Assembly (NCBI GenBank): GCA_965218765.1
Contig: CBDCLU010000005.1
Span: forward strand, 1 to 64,000
Direction of reading: 5' to 3'
Source of the DNA: JBBPYC01 sp965218765
Lineage (GTDB): Bacteria > Pseudomonadota > Gammaproteobacteria > Burkholderiales > Burkholderiaceae_C
Length of the DNA: 64,000 nt
How positions within the stretch are numbered: the first letter of the stretch is position 1; every line of letters begins with the position of its first letter. Below the pieces are notes generated by a model that did no database searches, had not been told where the DNA came from, and saw only the letters and a list, made by a program, of their open reading frames with translations. Positions 37,701 to 45,659 of the stretch are shown piece by piece. A program made the translations under genes and the position numbers.

Positions 37701-39240
37701 GGTGTTCGTCGGTGCAAACGACGGCATGATGCACGCATTCAACGCCAATACCGGCGACGAACTGTTCGGCTACATCCCGAGCTGGCTTGCGCCCAAACTG
37801 TCGGCGCTGACGAGTACGAGCTATCCGAATAACCATCAGACTTACGTGGATGGCCAGCTTGCAGTTGAGGAGGCGCAGGTCGGCACTGCCGGCACGGCTG
37901 CTGACTGGAAAACCGTGCTGGTCGGCAGTACCGGCAGCGGCGGCCAGGGCGTGTTCGCGCTGGACGTGACCAACCCGACCGCGTTTACAGCCGGCAACGC
38001 GATGTGGGAGTTCACAGACGCAGACGATCCGGACCTGGGCAATGTGGTCGGCCGGCCCCAGATTTTGAAGTTGCGAACGAGCGCGCCGGGCGCGACGGCG
38101 ACGTTCGGGTACTTCGCTGTGTTCGGCAGCGGCGTCAACAATTACGCACCGGACGGACAGGCCAGCAGCACAGGAAATCCAGTGCTGTTCCTGCTCGACC
38201 TGAGAAAGAGCGTCGGCACGCCTTGGACCCTTAATACGAACTATTTCAAAGTGGTGTTGCCGATGAACGCGGTGACCGCGGCCTCCAACGCCTCCGGTTT
38301 GCTGAACTTCACGGCAGCGCTCGGTGCGGCCCGCGAGGCAACGCAGATGTACCTGGGCGACCTGCACGGAAACCTTTGGAAGCTCGATTTCACGAAGGCG
38401 GGCAGCAGCAACTGGAACATGGGCAAGTTGACATTTTTCAACAAGGGTACCGCCGCCATCCCAATTCCGTATCCGCTCTACGCTGCGAAAGATGCCGGCG
38501 GCAATGTGCAGCCAATCACCATGGCTCCGAGCATCGCCTTCGGCCCGGTAGCCGATTCCGCCTATGTGTATTTCGGGACCGGAAAATACTTGGAAAGTGG
38601 TGACAAGCTGACGACCGCAACACAGTCGGCCTATGCGGTCTTCGACAATGGTGATACGGGGGCGGATTCCACCCCGGTCGGACCGGGAGCCATCAAAGAT
38701 CGGAATCGACTGAAAGCTGGCTCTGTCAACGCGACCACGGGTGTAGTGACCGTACCGGCCTTTACCTGGGGGCGCGCGACGAGCGCATCCGATCCCATCC
38801 GATCCGGTTGGTACTTCGATTTTCCGCGCACGGGCGAACGTGAAATTTCGAACGCAAAAATTATTCCTCGGACGAACACCGTCGTGTTCGGCAGCCTGAT
38901 TCCGTCGACCGCGGCGACCAGCGGCGCGTGCGGCGCGAATGCGGGCGGTGGAAACCAGTACACAGTGGACATCGTGTCCGGCCGGGGCACCTCGGTCGCG
39001 TCACTCGTCGGCATCTTCGGCGAGCCACTGGTCGCGGAACTATCTTCCGGTATTAGCAGCGCCCGCAGCGATAGCACTGGACGGCGTGATACCTCGGTGC
39101 CTTATCAGGTCATCCAGCAAGGCTCGATCGGCATCGCGCTCGGCACTGGCGCCGGCGCTCCGCTGACGGTGCCCGTCGTCACCGGGCGCCTGAGCTGGCG
39201 CCAGATCAACAACTACATCGATTTGAAGAACGCACCATGA
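34717..39240 (+). CDS. pilY1: Pilus tip adhesin / biogenesis protein PilY1 (PilC)
   Basis: A 1,507-residue PilY1/PilC-family protein, the large tip component of type IV pili that promotes extension and adhesion. It has an unusually long leader, with a hydrophobic segment (WLLAVLSTVCTFFAAGQVPP) at about residues 34-53, so the signal peptide is not at the very start. The N-terminal two thirds are a Cys-rich variable region without a recognisable von Willebrand A domain. The C-terminal beta-propeller (Neisseria PilC-like) starts at about residue 980 with TPAVFVGANDGMMHAFNANT and includes FTDADDPDLGNVVGRPQILK, the calcium-binding loop region. Its stop overlaps the pilE start. Confidence 0.93.
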   Translation: MSLIADPRHVLPNTRLRQLVETATGSRIARKTAPWLLAVLSTVCTFFAAGQVPPLLPPAVALSADPLYATAAGDKPVIALALSVEFPTVGAQYVDVPNTTTDTSYSNLKEYLGYYDAESCYAYNDAPTETAMAPLTSDDYKRFVRTGPALPLSPADPARPTVTSRKCSNAFSGNFLNWSSNSAIDMLRLALTGGDRYIDTPTLTVLQRAVIPNGDPTCMWNSTNFPAKKLAKDGGGTGSYWGAVPTAMITAAGSQDIWVANRLNQIYFRAGGSPNGSCGDQSGYTLGGASTAASHGPIVYSTANQPPGQMTYCAGEGGVCSGFSGVKEVLYGAGNGSNSRWMITRATSGIGCDNATLGDPYGGTQKACYYRDVTSASTPWTPPSNAGALNSNGFFYSRVQVCSTDASGNLLDIRDYAFCTRYPSGNYKPTGAIQKYSDQLRLAAFGYLMDQTSSDSGGRYGGVLRAPMKYVGAKTFDISGIDNTPGGGNPKAEWDASTGVFTVNPENDSNFGRSGVVNYLNQFGRTGPTPGRYKIYDPVGELHSEALRYLQGLGPTPEAVSGISVASTPGLYDGFPAFTTWTDPYGNGRSNTADYSCLKSNIVVIGDINTWDSNRLFTRTPDVTANLPDIRYWLRVVQDFEANITRSYLDGQNVTRSTGNPNGTTNTNTSYGVTGNGPIIGTAYWAHTHDIRGADWTAAPALQRRGLRVKTFTFDVNEYGQQNNVNARRYGNQFFTAAKYGGFETDPSNPNRAPFNTGGNPFKRDDGTVDKYVWEDSDPSPPRVGEANSYYLQSDARGVLSAFENIFSRASTQARSIAGGALNSKNLATGNSSIYQGAFDTSDWSGDLLSIPLTVAGTSVTIESNYNWKAADRLGLLTNPAGTRNIVMGRAGAAANPVATPFSWTLPAGVAGIDTTVRTALDKPSPYAGVDGLGQDRLNYLRGDRSKEGAGFRRRTKLLGDVINSGVVFSGAPTTKITSSSYTGFITANASRTPAVFVGANDGMMHAFNANTGDELFGYIPSWLAPKLSALTSTSYPNNHQTYVDGQLAVEEAQVGTAGTAADWKTVLVGSTGSGGQGVFALDVTNPTAFTAGNAMWEFTDADDPDLGNVVGRPQILKLRTSAPGATATFGYFAVFGSGVNNYAPDGQASSTGNPVLFLLDLRKSVGTPWTLNTNYFKVVLPMNAVTAASNASGLLNFTAALGAAREATQMYLGDLHGNLWKLDFTKAGSSNWNMGKLTFFNKGTAAIPIPYPLYAAKDAGGNVQPITMAPSIAFGPVADSAYVYFGTGKYLESGDKLTTATQSAYAVFDNGDTGADSTPVGPGAIKDRNRLKAGSVNATTGVVTVPAFTWGRATSASDPIRSGWYFDFPRTGEREISNAKIIPRTNTVVFGSLIPSTAATSGACGANAGGGNQYTVDIVSGRGTSVASLVGIFGEPLVAELSSGISSARSDSTGRRDTSVPYQVIQQGSIGIALGTGAGAPLTVPVVTGRLSWRQINNYIDLKNAP

Positions 39241-39692
39241 ACTGGAAACGAACGCAGTCGGGCTTCACGCTGATCGAGCTCATGATCGTGACGGCAATCA
39301 TCGCCATCCTCGCGGCGGTCGCCTATCCTTCCTACACCGACTCGGTCAGAAAAGGACGGCGCTCCGAGGGTCGCACTGCCTTGATGGAACTGATGCAGCA
39401 ACAGGAGCGTTTCATGACCCAGCGCAACACCTATGCGAGCTGGACGACACCGGGCGCGACGACCGGCACTGCCGCGCTATTCAAGACCTTCTCCGGCGAT
39501 TCGGCTGCTAGTGGCGCCTACCTGATCAGTGCGACTGATTGCACCGGCGGCACCGATGCGACCAAGCTCAGGGAATGCGTGCAGCTCAACGCGGTTCCGC
39601 GCGTCACCGACGCGCAAGCCGGCACGTTGCAGCTATCGAGCACCGGCCAGAAGACCTGCACTGGCAGTAATCCGACGGTTTGCTGGAAATGA
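39237..39692 (+). CDS. pilE: Type IV pilin PilE
   Basis: A 151-residue pilin-like protein with the signal QSGFTLIELMIVTAIIAILA and YPSYTDSVRKGRRSEGRTAL, typical of PilE. A Cys pair near the C-terminus (C.. in DCTGG and the final CTGSNPTVCWK) fits a D-region disulfide. The start ATG 39237 overlaps the pilY1 stop (ATGA). It sits in the minor pilin cluster, so it is more likely the minor PilE than the major pilin. Confidence 0.92.
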   Translation: MNWKRTQSGFTLIELMIVTAIIAILAAVAYPSYTDSVRKGRRSEGRTALMELMQQQERFMTQRNTYASWTTPGATTGTAALFKTFSGDSAASGAYLISATDCTGGTDATKLRECVQLNAVPRVTDAQAGTLQLSSTGQKTCTGSNPTVCWK

Positions 39693-40294
39693 AAGCGCAC
39701 CCTCTGCCGCAGCGCGGCTTCACACTGATCGAACTGATGGTGACGATGGCGATAGCCGCCGTCCTGCTGATGGTCGCGGTCCCAAGCATGACCGAGTTCA
39801 AGCGCAACGCCGAATTGACGTCGGCGACCAATTCGCTGCTCGGTGCCATCAACGCCGCGCGCGGCGAGGCGATCAAGCGCGGCATGCATGCGATGGTGGT
39901 GCCGAGCGGCAACGGCGCCGACTGGAACAACGGCGTGATCGTCTTCGTCGATCAGAATCGCGACAATACCTATGTGGCGGCTGACGACAAACTGATCATG
40001 ACGCAGCTTGCGCTGGCTCCGTACTTCACCGTGACTGCCAGCAACAACGTCAATACCGTCGCCAAGCCGGGAGCGCCCTACATCATGTTCGATCCGTCCG
40101 GATTTGCGCGGACCGACACCGGCACCGTCGGCGTGGCTGCGGCCGGCACGCTGACCATCGCGCGCAATGACGTGACGGGCGTAGCGCAGATCGCGCAGAC
40201 CCGGCGCATCATGCTCGCGGGCACGGGACGGGTTCGCAGCTGCAAACCCGCATCGGCGTCCGATTCGACATGCCAGGCCAGCGCCACCGAATAG
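39689..40294 (+). CDS. fimT: GspH/FimT family pseudopilin
   Basis: A 201-residue pseudopilin with the prepilin signal PQRGFTLIELMVTMAIAAVL and the GspH/FimT segment ATNSLLGAINAARGEAIKRG. ATG 39689 (MKAHPLPQ) overlaps the pilE stop by 4 bases, so I prefer it to the in-frame start at 39680. It ends the pilus cluster. FimT homologues prime pilus assembly and in some bacteria bind DNA for uptake; which applies here cannot be decided from the sequence. Confidence 0.88.
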   Translation: MKAHPLPQRGFTLIELMVTMAIAAVLLMVAVPSMTEFKRNAELTSATNSLLGAINAARGEAIKRGMHAMVVPSGNGADWNNGVIVFVDQNRDNTYVAADDKLIMTQLALAPYFTVTASNNVNTVAKPGAPYIMFDPSGFARTDTGTVGVAAAGTLTIARNDVTGVAQIAQTRRIMLAGTGRVRSCKPASASDSTCQASATE

Positions 40295-40330
40295 ACTGAA
40301 GGCTTCTTCCAGCGGGATCGTGCGGACAGC

Positions 40331-41443
40331 TTGAACTTCATCGACGACGCGCTCGCGCAGGCCGCAAGGGCGACCGGCCTGTCCGAACCGAATCCCCGCG
40401 TCGGCTGCGTGCTGGCCGCACCCGACGGCAGCCTGATCGGTCTCGGCTTCACTCAGCAGGCCGGCGGCCCGCACGCCGAGATCATGGCGCTGCGCGCCGC
40501 GCGGGTCGACGCCCATGCGACCGCCGGCGCCACCGCCTACGTCACCCTCGAACCCTGCTCCCACCACGGCCTTACCGGCCCCTGCTGCGATGCGCTGATC
40601 GAGGCCGGCGTCGCCAAGGTGGTCGCCTCGATTGCCGATCCAAACCCACTGGTATCCGGCCAGGGCTTTGCCCGCCTACGTGCCGCCGGCATCGAAGTCG
40701 AGGTCGGCCCCGGCGCCGACGAGTCGCGCGAACTCAACATCGGTTTCTTCAGCCGCATGCAACGCGGCACGCCGTGGGTGCGCATGAAGGTCGCGGCATC
40801 CCTGGATGGTGTGACCGCGCTGGACAACGGGACAAGCCAGTGGATCACCGGCGATGCGGCGCGCGCCGATGGCCATGCATGGCGGTTGCGCGCGGGCGCG
40901 ATCCTGACGGGGATCGGCACGGTGCTGGAAGACGATCCGTTGCTGAATGTGCGCCTCGAAGGCGGTGCGCCAGTGCCGCGGCAGCCGCCGCTCGTGATCG
41001 TGGACAGCCGGTTGCAGACGCCGGTCGCAGCAAAGCTCTGGCAGGTGCCAAGCAGGCGTGTGTTGATCTACCACGCGCTGGATGCGGCGCATGCGGACGT
41101 GGCGCCGCTGCAGGCGCTCGGCGCTGTCGTTCGTTCGCTGCCCGATCCGAACGGCAAGGTTGATCTGGCGGCGATGCTGATCGATCTTGCGCAGCGTGAT
41201 CAGGTCAATGAGCTGCACGTGGAAGCTGGACACAAGCTCAACGGTTCGTTGCTGCGCGCGGGGTTGGTCGACGAGCTGCTGATCTACCTTGCGCCGACCT
41301 TGCTCGGCAAGGGCCGTGGCATGACCAACCTCGGGCCGCTCGATGCATTGGCAGACGGGCTGCGGCTGGCGTATCGATCCACGCAGATGGTCGGGCCGGA
41401 CTTGCGCATCGTGGCGCGCATTGCGGGACGCGATCGGTTTTGA
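40331..41443 (+). CDS. ribD: Bifunctional riboflavin biosynthesis deaminase/reductase RibD
   Basis: RibD carries out the deamination and reduction steps between GTP cyclohydrolase II and lumazine synthase. The N-terminal deaminase domain has the zinc motifs GGPHAEIMAL and EPCSHHGLTGPCCDALI, and the C-terminal reductase domain begins at about residue 146 with WVRMKVAASLDGVTALDNGT. The length is 370 residues. The start is TTG 40331 (read as Met, followed by NFIDDALAQAARATGLSEPN). It follows fimT by 36 bases. Its TGA overlaps the ATG of the next gene. Confidence 0.96.
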   Translation: MNFIDDALAQAARATGLSEPNPRVGCVLAAPDGSLIGLGFTQQAGGPHAEIMALRAARVDAHATAGATAYVTLEPCSHHGLTGPCCDALIEAGVAKVVASIADPNPLVSGQGFARLRAAGIEVEVGPGADESRELNIGFFSRMQRGTPWVRMKVAASLDGVTALDNGTSQWITGDAARADGHAWRLRAGAILTGIGTVLEDDPLLNVRLEGGAPVPRQPPLVIVDSRLQTPVAAKLWQVPSRRVLIYHALDAAHADVAPLQALGAVVRSLPDPNGKVDLAAMLIDLAQRDQVNELHVEAGHKLNGSLLRAGLVDELLIYLAPTLLGKGRGMTNLGPLDALADGLRLAYRSTQMVGPDLRIVARIAGRDRF

Positions 41444-42615
41444 TGCTGGGCCGGCGTGCGCATTTGCTAGGTTTTGCGGGTCTGCTTGGTGCGTCACCGC
41501 TGTGGGCAGAGGCAGGCCAGCGCAAGCTGTCGCCGCGGCGCCATGTGCATTCAGTCGGCCCGGGCCGTGCAATCAAGCACATTGCCGATGCCGCAAAGCT
41601 GGCACGCGATGGCGATCTGGTGCAAGTCGATGCGGGCGACTACGTCGGCGACGTCGCGGTCTGGCAGCAGGATGATCTGGTGCTGCAGGCGGTCGGCGGC
41701 CGGGTGCGGCTGCACGCGTCCGGCGCGGCAGCCGAAGCCAAGGCGATCTGGGTGCTGCGCTCGGCGCGCATCTCGGTGCAGGGCTTCGATTTTTATGGTT
41801 GCGCGGTGGCATCGGGCAACGGCGCGGGCATCCGGCTGGAAAGCGGCGCGGCCACGGTACATGACTGCGCGTTCATCGGCAATGAAATGGGGCTGCTGAC
41901 GAACAACGACGCCCGCACGACGCTGGACATCACCGGCAGCGAGTTCGCCTATAACTTCCGCTACGGCGCGCACAATCACAACCTGTATGTCGGCGCGATT
42001 GCGCGGCTGCGGATCAACGACAGCTATCTGCATCACGGCCGCACCGGCCACCTGCTCAAAAGCCGCGCTGCGGTCAGCGAGCTGCGTTACAACCGCCTGA
42101 CCGATGAGACCAGTGGCCATGCGAGCTACGAAGTGGAGTTCCCGAACGGCGGCGAAGCGCTGCTGCTGGGCAACGTGATCGCGCAGAGCGCAGACACCGA
42201 GAACGACACGATGATCGCATTCGGTGCGGAAGGTTATCGCTGGCCGCGCAATGCGCTGCACCTTTCGGGCAACACGCTGATCGACCACCGGAGCGACCCA
42301 CATGTTGCCTGCGCCAAGGTGGCGCCCGGGGCACCGGTTGACGTGCGCGCGGCAAACAACCTGCTAGTGGGTGGCGGGACGCTTTTCGACCATCGAACGC
42401 AGGCAGATGATGGCAACGTCCGCATGGCGCTTGAAAGGTTCAGCGCGGCCACGGATGAAAACTTTCGATGGCGTCCAGATGCGCGGCTGTTTGAATCGCA
42501 GCGCGCGTTGTCTCCAGCCGGTTCGCTCGAGCGGCCAATGCGTGAATATCTGCATCCCCGGCATTCACGGCCGCTTACCACGGTTGCGCATAATCCCGGG
42601 GCCGTGCAGCAGTAA
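41443..42615 (+). CDS. Exported right-handed beta-helix protein
   Basis: A 390-residue protein with a signal peptide (LLGFAGLLGASPLWAEAGQ) and a mature part made of short repeated turns with Gly, Asn and hydrophobic residues, for example ISVQGFDFYGCAVASGNGAG, TVHDCAFIGNEMGLLTNNDA and LDITGSEFAYNFRYGAHNHN. These are typical of PbH1 right-handed parallel beta-helix proteins such as polysaccharide lyases and alginate-type epimerases. The substrate cannot be told. The ATG overlaps the ribD stop (TGATG), and the asparagine-synthase homologue follows about 210 bases later, which suggests a glycan or surface-polymer role. Confidence 0.75.
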   Translation: MLGRRAHLLGFAGLLGASPLWAEAGQRKLSPRRHVHSVGPGRAIKHIADAAKLARDGDLVQVDAGDYVGDVAVWQQDDLVLQAVGGRVRLHASGAAAEAKAIWVLRSARISVQGFDFYGCAVASGNGAGIRLESGAATVHDCAFIGNEMGLLTNNDARTTLDITGSEFAYNFRYGAHNHNLYVGAIARLRINDSYLHHGRTGHLLKSRAAVSELRYNRLTDETSGHASYEVEFPNGGEALLLGNVIAQSADTENDTMIAFGAEGYRWPRNALHLSGNTLIDHRSDPHVACAKVAPGAPVDVRAANNLLVGGGTLFDHRTQADDGNVRMALERFSAATDENFRWRPDARLFESQRALSPAGSLERPMREYLHPRHSRPLTTVAHNPGAVQQ

Positions 42616-42824
42616 CGCAAGCGTGGCTGCAGCCGGCGCCGCCTGCTCGGATCGCACCGCTGGTCGGTGATCGGCTGGATCGATCTCGCATCGACTGCGA
42701 CACCGCGGTTTTTGTGGGTGTTTCGATCAGCTGCGGCAGGCCGCATGCGCACCTGCACGACGCGGTGCCGGCTTTCGCAGCAGCAGCCGGCTTTCTTTCT
42801 TCTCGTCATCCGTCGCACCTCATC

Positions 42825-44501
42825 ATGACCGTGTCCGATACCAGCCTTACCCACGGCGCTCCGCGCTTCGCGCAAGCCCATGCGTCGACAGACGCAGCCG
42901 GTGGCGCGGAACAAGCGGCTGCCTGGCGCGCGCTGGGCCCGGACCGCATCGCAGAGGTAGCCGGCAACTTTGCAGTCGGCCTGCACGAACCGGACGGGCG
43001 CAGCTGGGTTGCCGTGGACCGGTTCGGCATCGAGACGATCTGCTGGCGCGTGGTGGACGGCAAGCTGCGTTTTGCCGAACGTGCCGATCAGCTGGTAGAT
43101 GCCGATGCCGAGATCGAACCGCAGGCGATCTATGACTACCTCTACTTCCATGTGATCCCGTCGCCGCGCACGATCTTCAAAGGTGTGTATCGGCTGCCGC
43201 CTGGGCATGTGGCGCTGTTCAGCCAGGGCAAGGTGTCGGTCAAGCCCTATTGGCAGCCGAACTTCGAGGCACCGCGCGGTGCGTCCTTCGATGCGCTCGC
43301 AGCCGAGTTCCGGCAGTTGCTGCGCGAATCGGTGAAGGATCAGCTCGACGGCAGCAAACCTGCGTGCTTTCTGTCCGGCGGCACCGACAGCTCGACCGTG
43401 GCCGGGCTGCTCGGCGAAGTCAGCGGACAGCAGGCAGCCACGTTCTCGATCGGGTTTGACGCGCAGGGCTACGACGAGATGGCGTTCGCGCGCATCGCCG
43501 CCGAGCGCTTCAAGACCGAGCACCACGAGTACTACGTGACGCCGCAGGATCTGGTGGACGGCATTGCGTCGGTGGCCAGCCATTTCGATCAGCCGTTCGG
43601 CAACTCGTCCGCCCTGCCCGCTTATTACTGCGCCAAGATGGCGCGTGAACACGGTGTGACCCGCTTGCTGGCCGGCGACGGCGGTGATGAGCTGTTCGGC
43701 GGCAACTCGCGCTACGCGAAGGACCGAATCTTCGGCTGGTGGGGCTTGCTGCCAGGTCCGCTGCGCACCGGTGCACTGGAGCCGCTGCTCGAAGCCCAGC
43801 GCAACAGCAGCGTCGGTCTGCTGCGCAAGGCCGCCAGCTACGCCGAGCAGGCCGGCGTGCCGATGCCTGACCGCCAGCAGATGTACAACCTGCTGCTGCG
43901 CCTCGGCGCCGACGACGTGCTGACGCCTGCACTGCTGGCCCAGGTCGACCGCTCGGCGCCGCTCGCGCAGCAGCGTGCAGTCTGGAGCGGGGCAGCGTCG
44001 GCGAACGCGAGTGCGCTGAACCAGCAACTCGCGTTCGATTGGCGCTACACATTGGCGGAATCCGATCTGCCGAAAGTGCGCGGCGCCACGCAGCTCGCTG
44101 GTGTCGGCGTCGGTTACCCGATGCTGGACGACCGGTTGCTTGCATTCTCCTGCCGGCTGCCCGACACCTACAAGCTGAAGGGTTTGAAGCTGCGCTGGTT
44201 CTTCAAGGAAGCGTTGCGCGGCCTGCTGCCCGACGAGATCATTGCAAAGAAAAAGCAGGGCTTCGGATTGCCGTTCGGCGTCTGGGCGAACCAGCACGCA
44301 GGCTTGCAGGCGCTCGCGCGCGAGTCGCTGCACGGCATTGCCGACCGCGGCGTCGTGCGGCGCGAATTCATCGATGAACTGCTGCAGCGCCACCTGCCCG
44401 CGCACCCGGGCTACTACGGCGAGATGGTGTGGATCCTGATGATGCTCGAGCAGTGGCTGCGGGCCAACGCGCCGGGTTTCAAGATCAGCGCAGCGGGCTG
44501 A
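42825..44501 (+). CDS. Asparagine synthase-related protein without the N-terminal catalytic Cys
   Basis: A 558-residue AsnB-like protein. The ATP-pyrophosphatase (synthetase) domain is well conserved: PACFLSGGTDSSTVAGLLGE with the PP-loop at about residue 183-190, IGFDAQGYDEMAFARIAAER, LLAGDGGDELFGGNSRY and LKLRWFFKEALRGLLPDEII with KKKQGFGLPFGVW. The N-terminal region (about residues 1-150) resembles the Ntn glutaminase domain (GNFAVGLHEPDGRSWVAVDR, FKGVYRLPPGHVALFSQGKV), but it starts MTVSDTSLTHGAPR and lacks the Cys2 nucleophile needed to hydrolyse glutamine. It may use ammonia or act on a different substrate. The start chosen is ATG 42825; the frame is open upstream to 42714. Confidence 0.82.
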   Translation: MTVSDTSLTHGAPRFAQAHASTDAAGGAEQAAAWRALGPDRIAEVAGNFAVGLHEPDGRSWVAVDRFGIETICWRVVDGKLRFAERADQLVDADAEIEPQAIYDYLYFHVIPSPRTIFKGVYRLPPGHVALFSQGKVSVKPYWQPNFEAPRGASFDALAAEFRQLLRESVKDQLDGSKPACFLSGGTDSSTVAGLLGEVSGQQAATFSIGFDAQGYDEMAFARIAAERFKTEHHEYYVTPQDLVDGIASVASHFDQPFGNSSALPAYYCAKMAREHGVTRLLAGDGGDELFGGNSRYAKDRIFGWWGLLPGPLRTGALEPLLEAQRNSSVGLLRKAASYAEQAGVPMPDRQQMYNLLLRLGADDVLTPALLAQVDRSAPLAQQRAVWSGAASANASALNQQLAFDWRYTLAESDLPKVRGATQLAGVGVGYPMLDDRLLAFSCRLPDTYKLKGLKLRWFFKEALRGLLPDEIIAKKKQGFGLPFGVWANQHAGLQALARESLHGIADRGVVRREFIDELLQRHLPAHPGYYGEMVWILMMLEQWLRANAPGFKISAAG

Positions 44502-44522
44502 GCGCGGCGCACGGCAGCCTGC

Positions 44523-44837
44523 TCAATTGGGCAGATCGCGCGCCTCTACGTCCACCACATCGGCCGGTCGCGCGTGTCCGGATTCCGTGCGATCCGCGGT
44601 CTTCGCGCGGTTGAAGACGGCGCTGAAGCGGCTGTTGTCTCGCATCGCGCGCCAGCGGCTCCAGAGCTCGAACGCCTCGGGCTTGCGGCCGCTCAACAGC
44701 GCGCCGAGCACGCCGAAGCTCACCACCAGCAGCACCGCCACGAACAGGCTGACCGCGAATACGCCGCCCAGGATCATCAAGCTCAGCCCGATGACGGCGG
44801 CGCCCGCCATGCGCAGGAAATGGGGAATGTCGTTCAT
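44523..44837 (-). CDS. Small two-helix membrane protein
   Basis: A 104-residue protein starting at ATG 44837 (MNDIPHFLRMAGAAVIG). A hydrophobic block at about residues 10-46 (MAGAAVIGLSLMILGGVFAV and SLFVAVLLVVSFGVLGALLS) would form one or two membrane helices, followed by a charged tail with EAFELWSRWRAMRDNSRF. I do not recognise a named family. The gene points away from the dodecin gene and converges with the asparagine-synthase homologue. Confidence 0.65.
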   Translation of the reverse strand: MNDIPHFLRMAGAAVIGLSLMILGGVFAVSLFVAVLLVVSFGVLGALLSGRKPEAFELWSRWRAMRDNSRFSAVFNRAKTADRTESGHARPADVVDVEARDLPN

Positions 44838-45105
44838 GGGTTGTTTGCTTGCCTTTCGGTTGCAGTGCTTCGATGAATGGCGGTCGATCAGGACATCGAT
44901 CGGGCGGCTATTCACGTGCACCATGCTACAGCTGGGGTCACCGCCCGCGCTTTCAAGCAAAAACGTAAGTTGGCGCGCTGCGGACCTGCATCGCCCGCTA
45001 TGTTTTACGTAGCTAGACAGTCAGGCGGGCTGCCTGCGCTTTGCGGATACACTGGTTTTTTCTCTCAGCACGTTGATACCCACCATCTTTTTTTACGGAG
45101 ACGCG

Positions 45106-45312
45106 ATGTCCACCCACATCTACAAACTGCTCGAACTGACCGGCTCATCACCCGTGTCGATCGAAGACGCGATCAAGGGCGCGATCGAAAAAGCCAGCCA
45201 GAGCGTGCGCAACATCCACTGGTTCGAGGTGCTCGAGACGCGCGGCCATGTGGCCGACGGCAAGGTCGCGCACTTTCAGGTCACGATCAAATGCGGCTTC
45301 ACACTCGAATGA
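45106..45312 (+). CDS. Dodecin family flavin-binding protein
   Basis: A 68-residue dodecin, which forms dodecameric shells that store or buffer flavins. The characteristic pattern is STHIYKLLELTGSSPVSIED, AIKGAIEKASQSVRNIHWFE with the flavin-stacking Trp, and VLETRGHVADGKVAHFQVTI. ATG 45106 is preceded by a good ribosome site (GGAGA, 7 bases upstream), so it is preferred to the upstream in-frame start at 45073. An ABM-domain gene follows after 10 bases. Confidence 0.92.
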   Translation: MSTHIYKLLELTGSSPVSIEDAIKGAIEKASQSVRNIHWFEVLETRGHVADGKVAHFQVTIKCGFTLE

Positions 45313-45322
45313 GGCAACGGCC

Positions 45323-45631
45323 GTGATCATCGAATTCGCCGACATCCGCATCCGCGCTGGTGAACAGGCCGCGTTCGATCAGGCGATCGAGCGCGGCGTG
45401 CGCGACGTGATCGCCAAAGCCAAGGGCTTTCAGCGTTTCAGGGTCAGCCGCAGCATCGAGTCGCCGGAGCGCTATGCACTGCACATCGAGTGGACCACGC
45501 TCGACCACCACATGAAGGACTTTCGCGAGTCGCCCGCGTTCGCCGAGTGGCGCGCGATCGTCGGGCCGTTTTTTGCGGGCCCGCCGGTGGTGGAGCATTT
45601 CGAGGTGGTGGCGGCGTCCGCTGCCGATTAA
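45323..45631 (+). CDS. Antibiotic biosynthesis monooxygenase (ABM) domain protein
   Basis: A 102-residue protein of the dimeric alpha-beta barrel ABM fold: IIEFADIRIRAGEQAAFDQA, then a central KGFQRFRVSRSIESPERYAL and HIEWTTLDHHMKDFRESPAF, with PVVEHFEVV near the end. Members act as small monooxygenases, heme-degrading or quinone-forming enzymes; the substrate here is unknown. The start is GTG 45323, 10 bases after dodecin, so the two probably share a transcript. Confidence 0.82.
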   Translation: MIIEFADIRIRAGEQAAFDQAIERGVRDVIAKAKGFQRFRVSRSIESPERYALHIEWTTLDHHMKDFRESPAFAEWRAIVGPFFAGPPVVEHFEVVAASAAD

Positions 45632-45659
45632 GGCCACCGCCTTTTCAACGCCCAGACGT

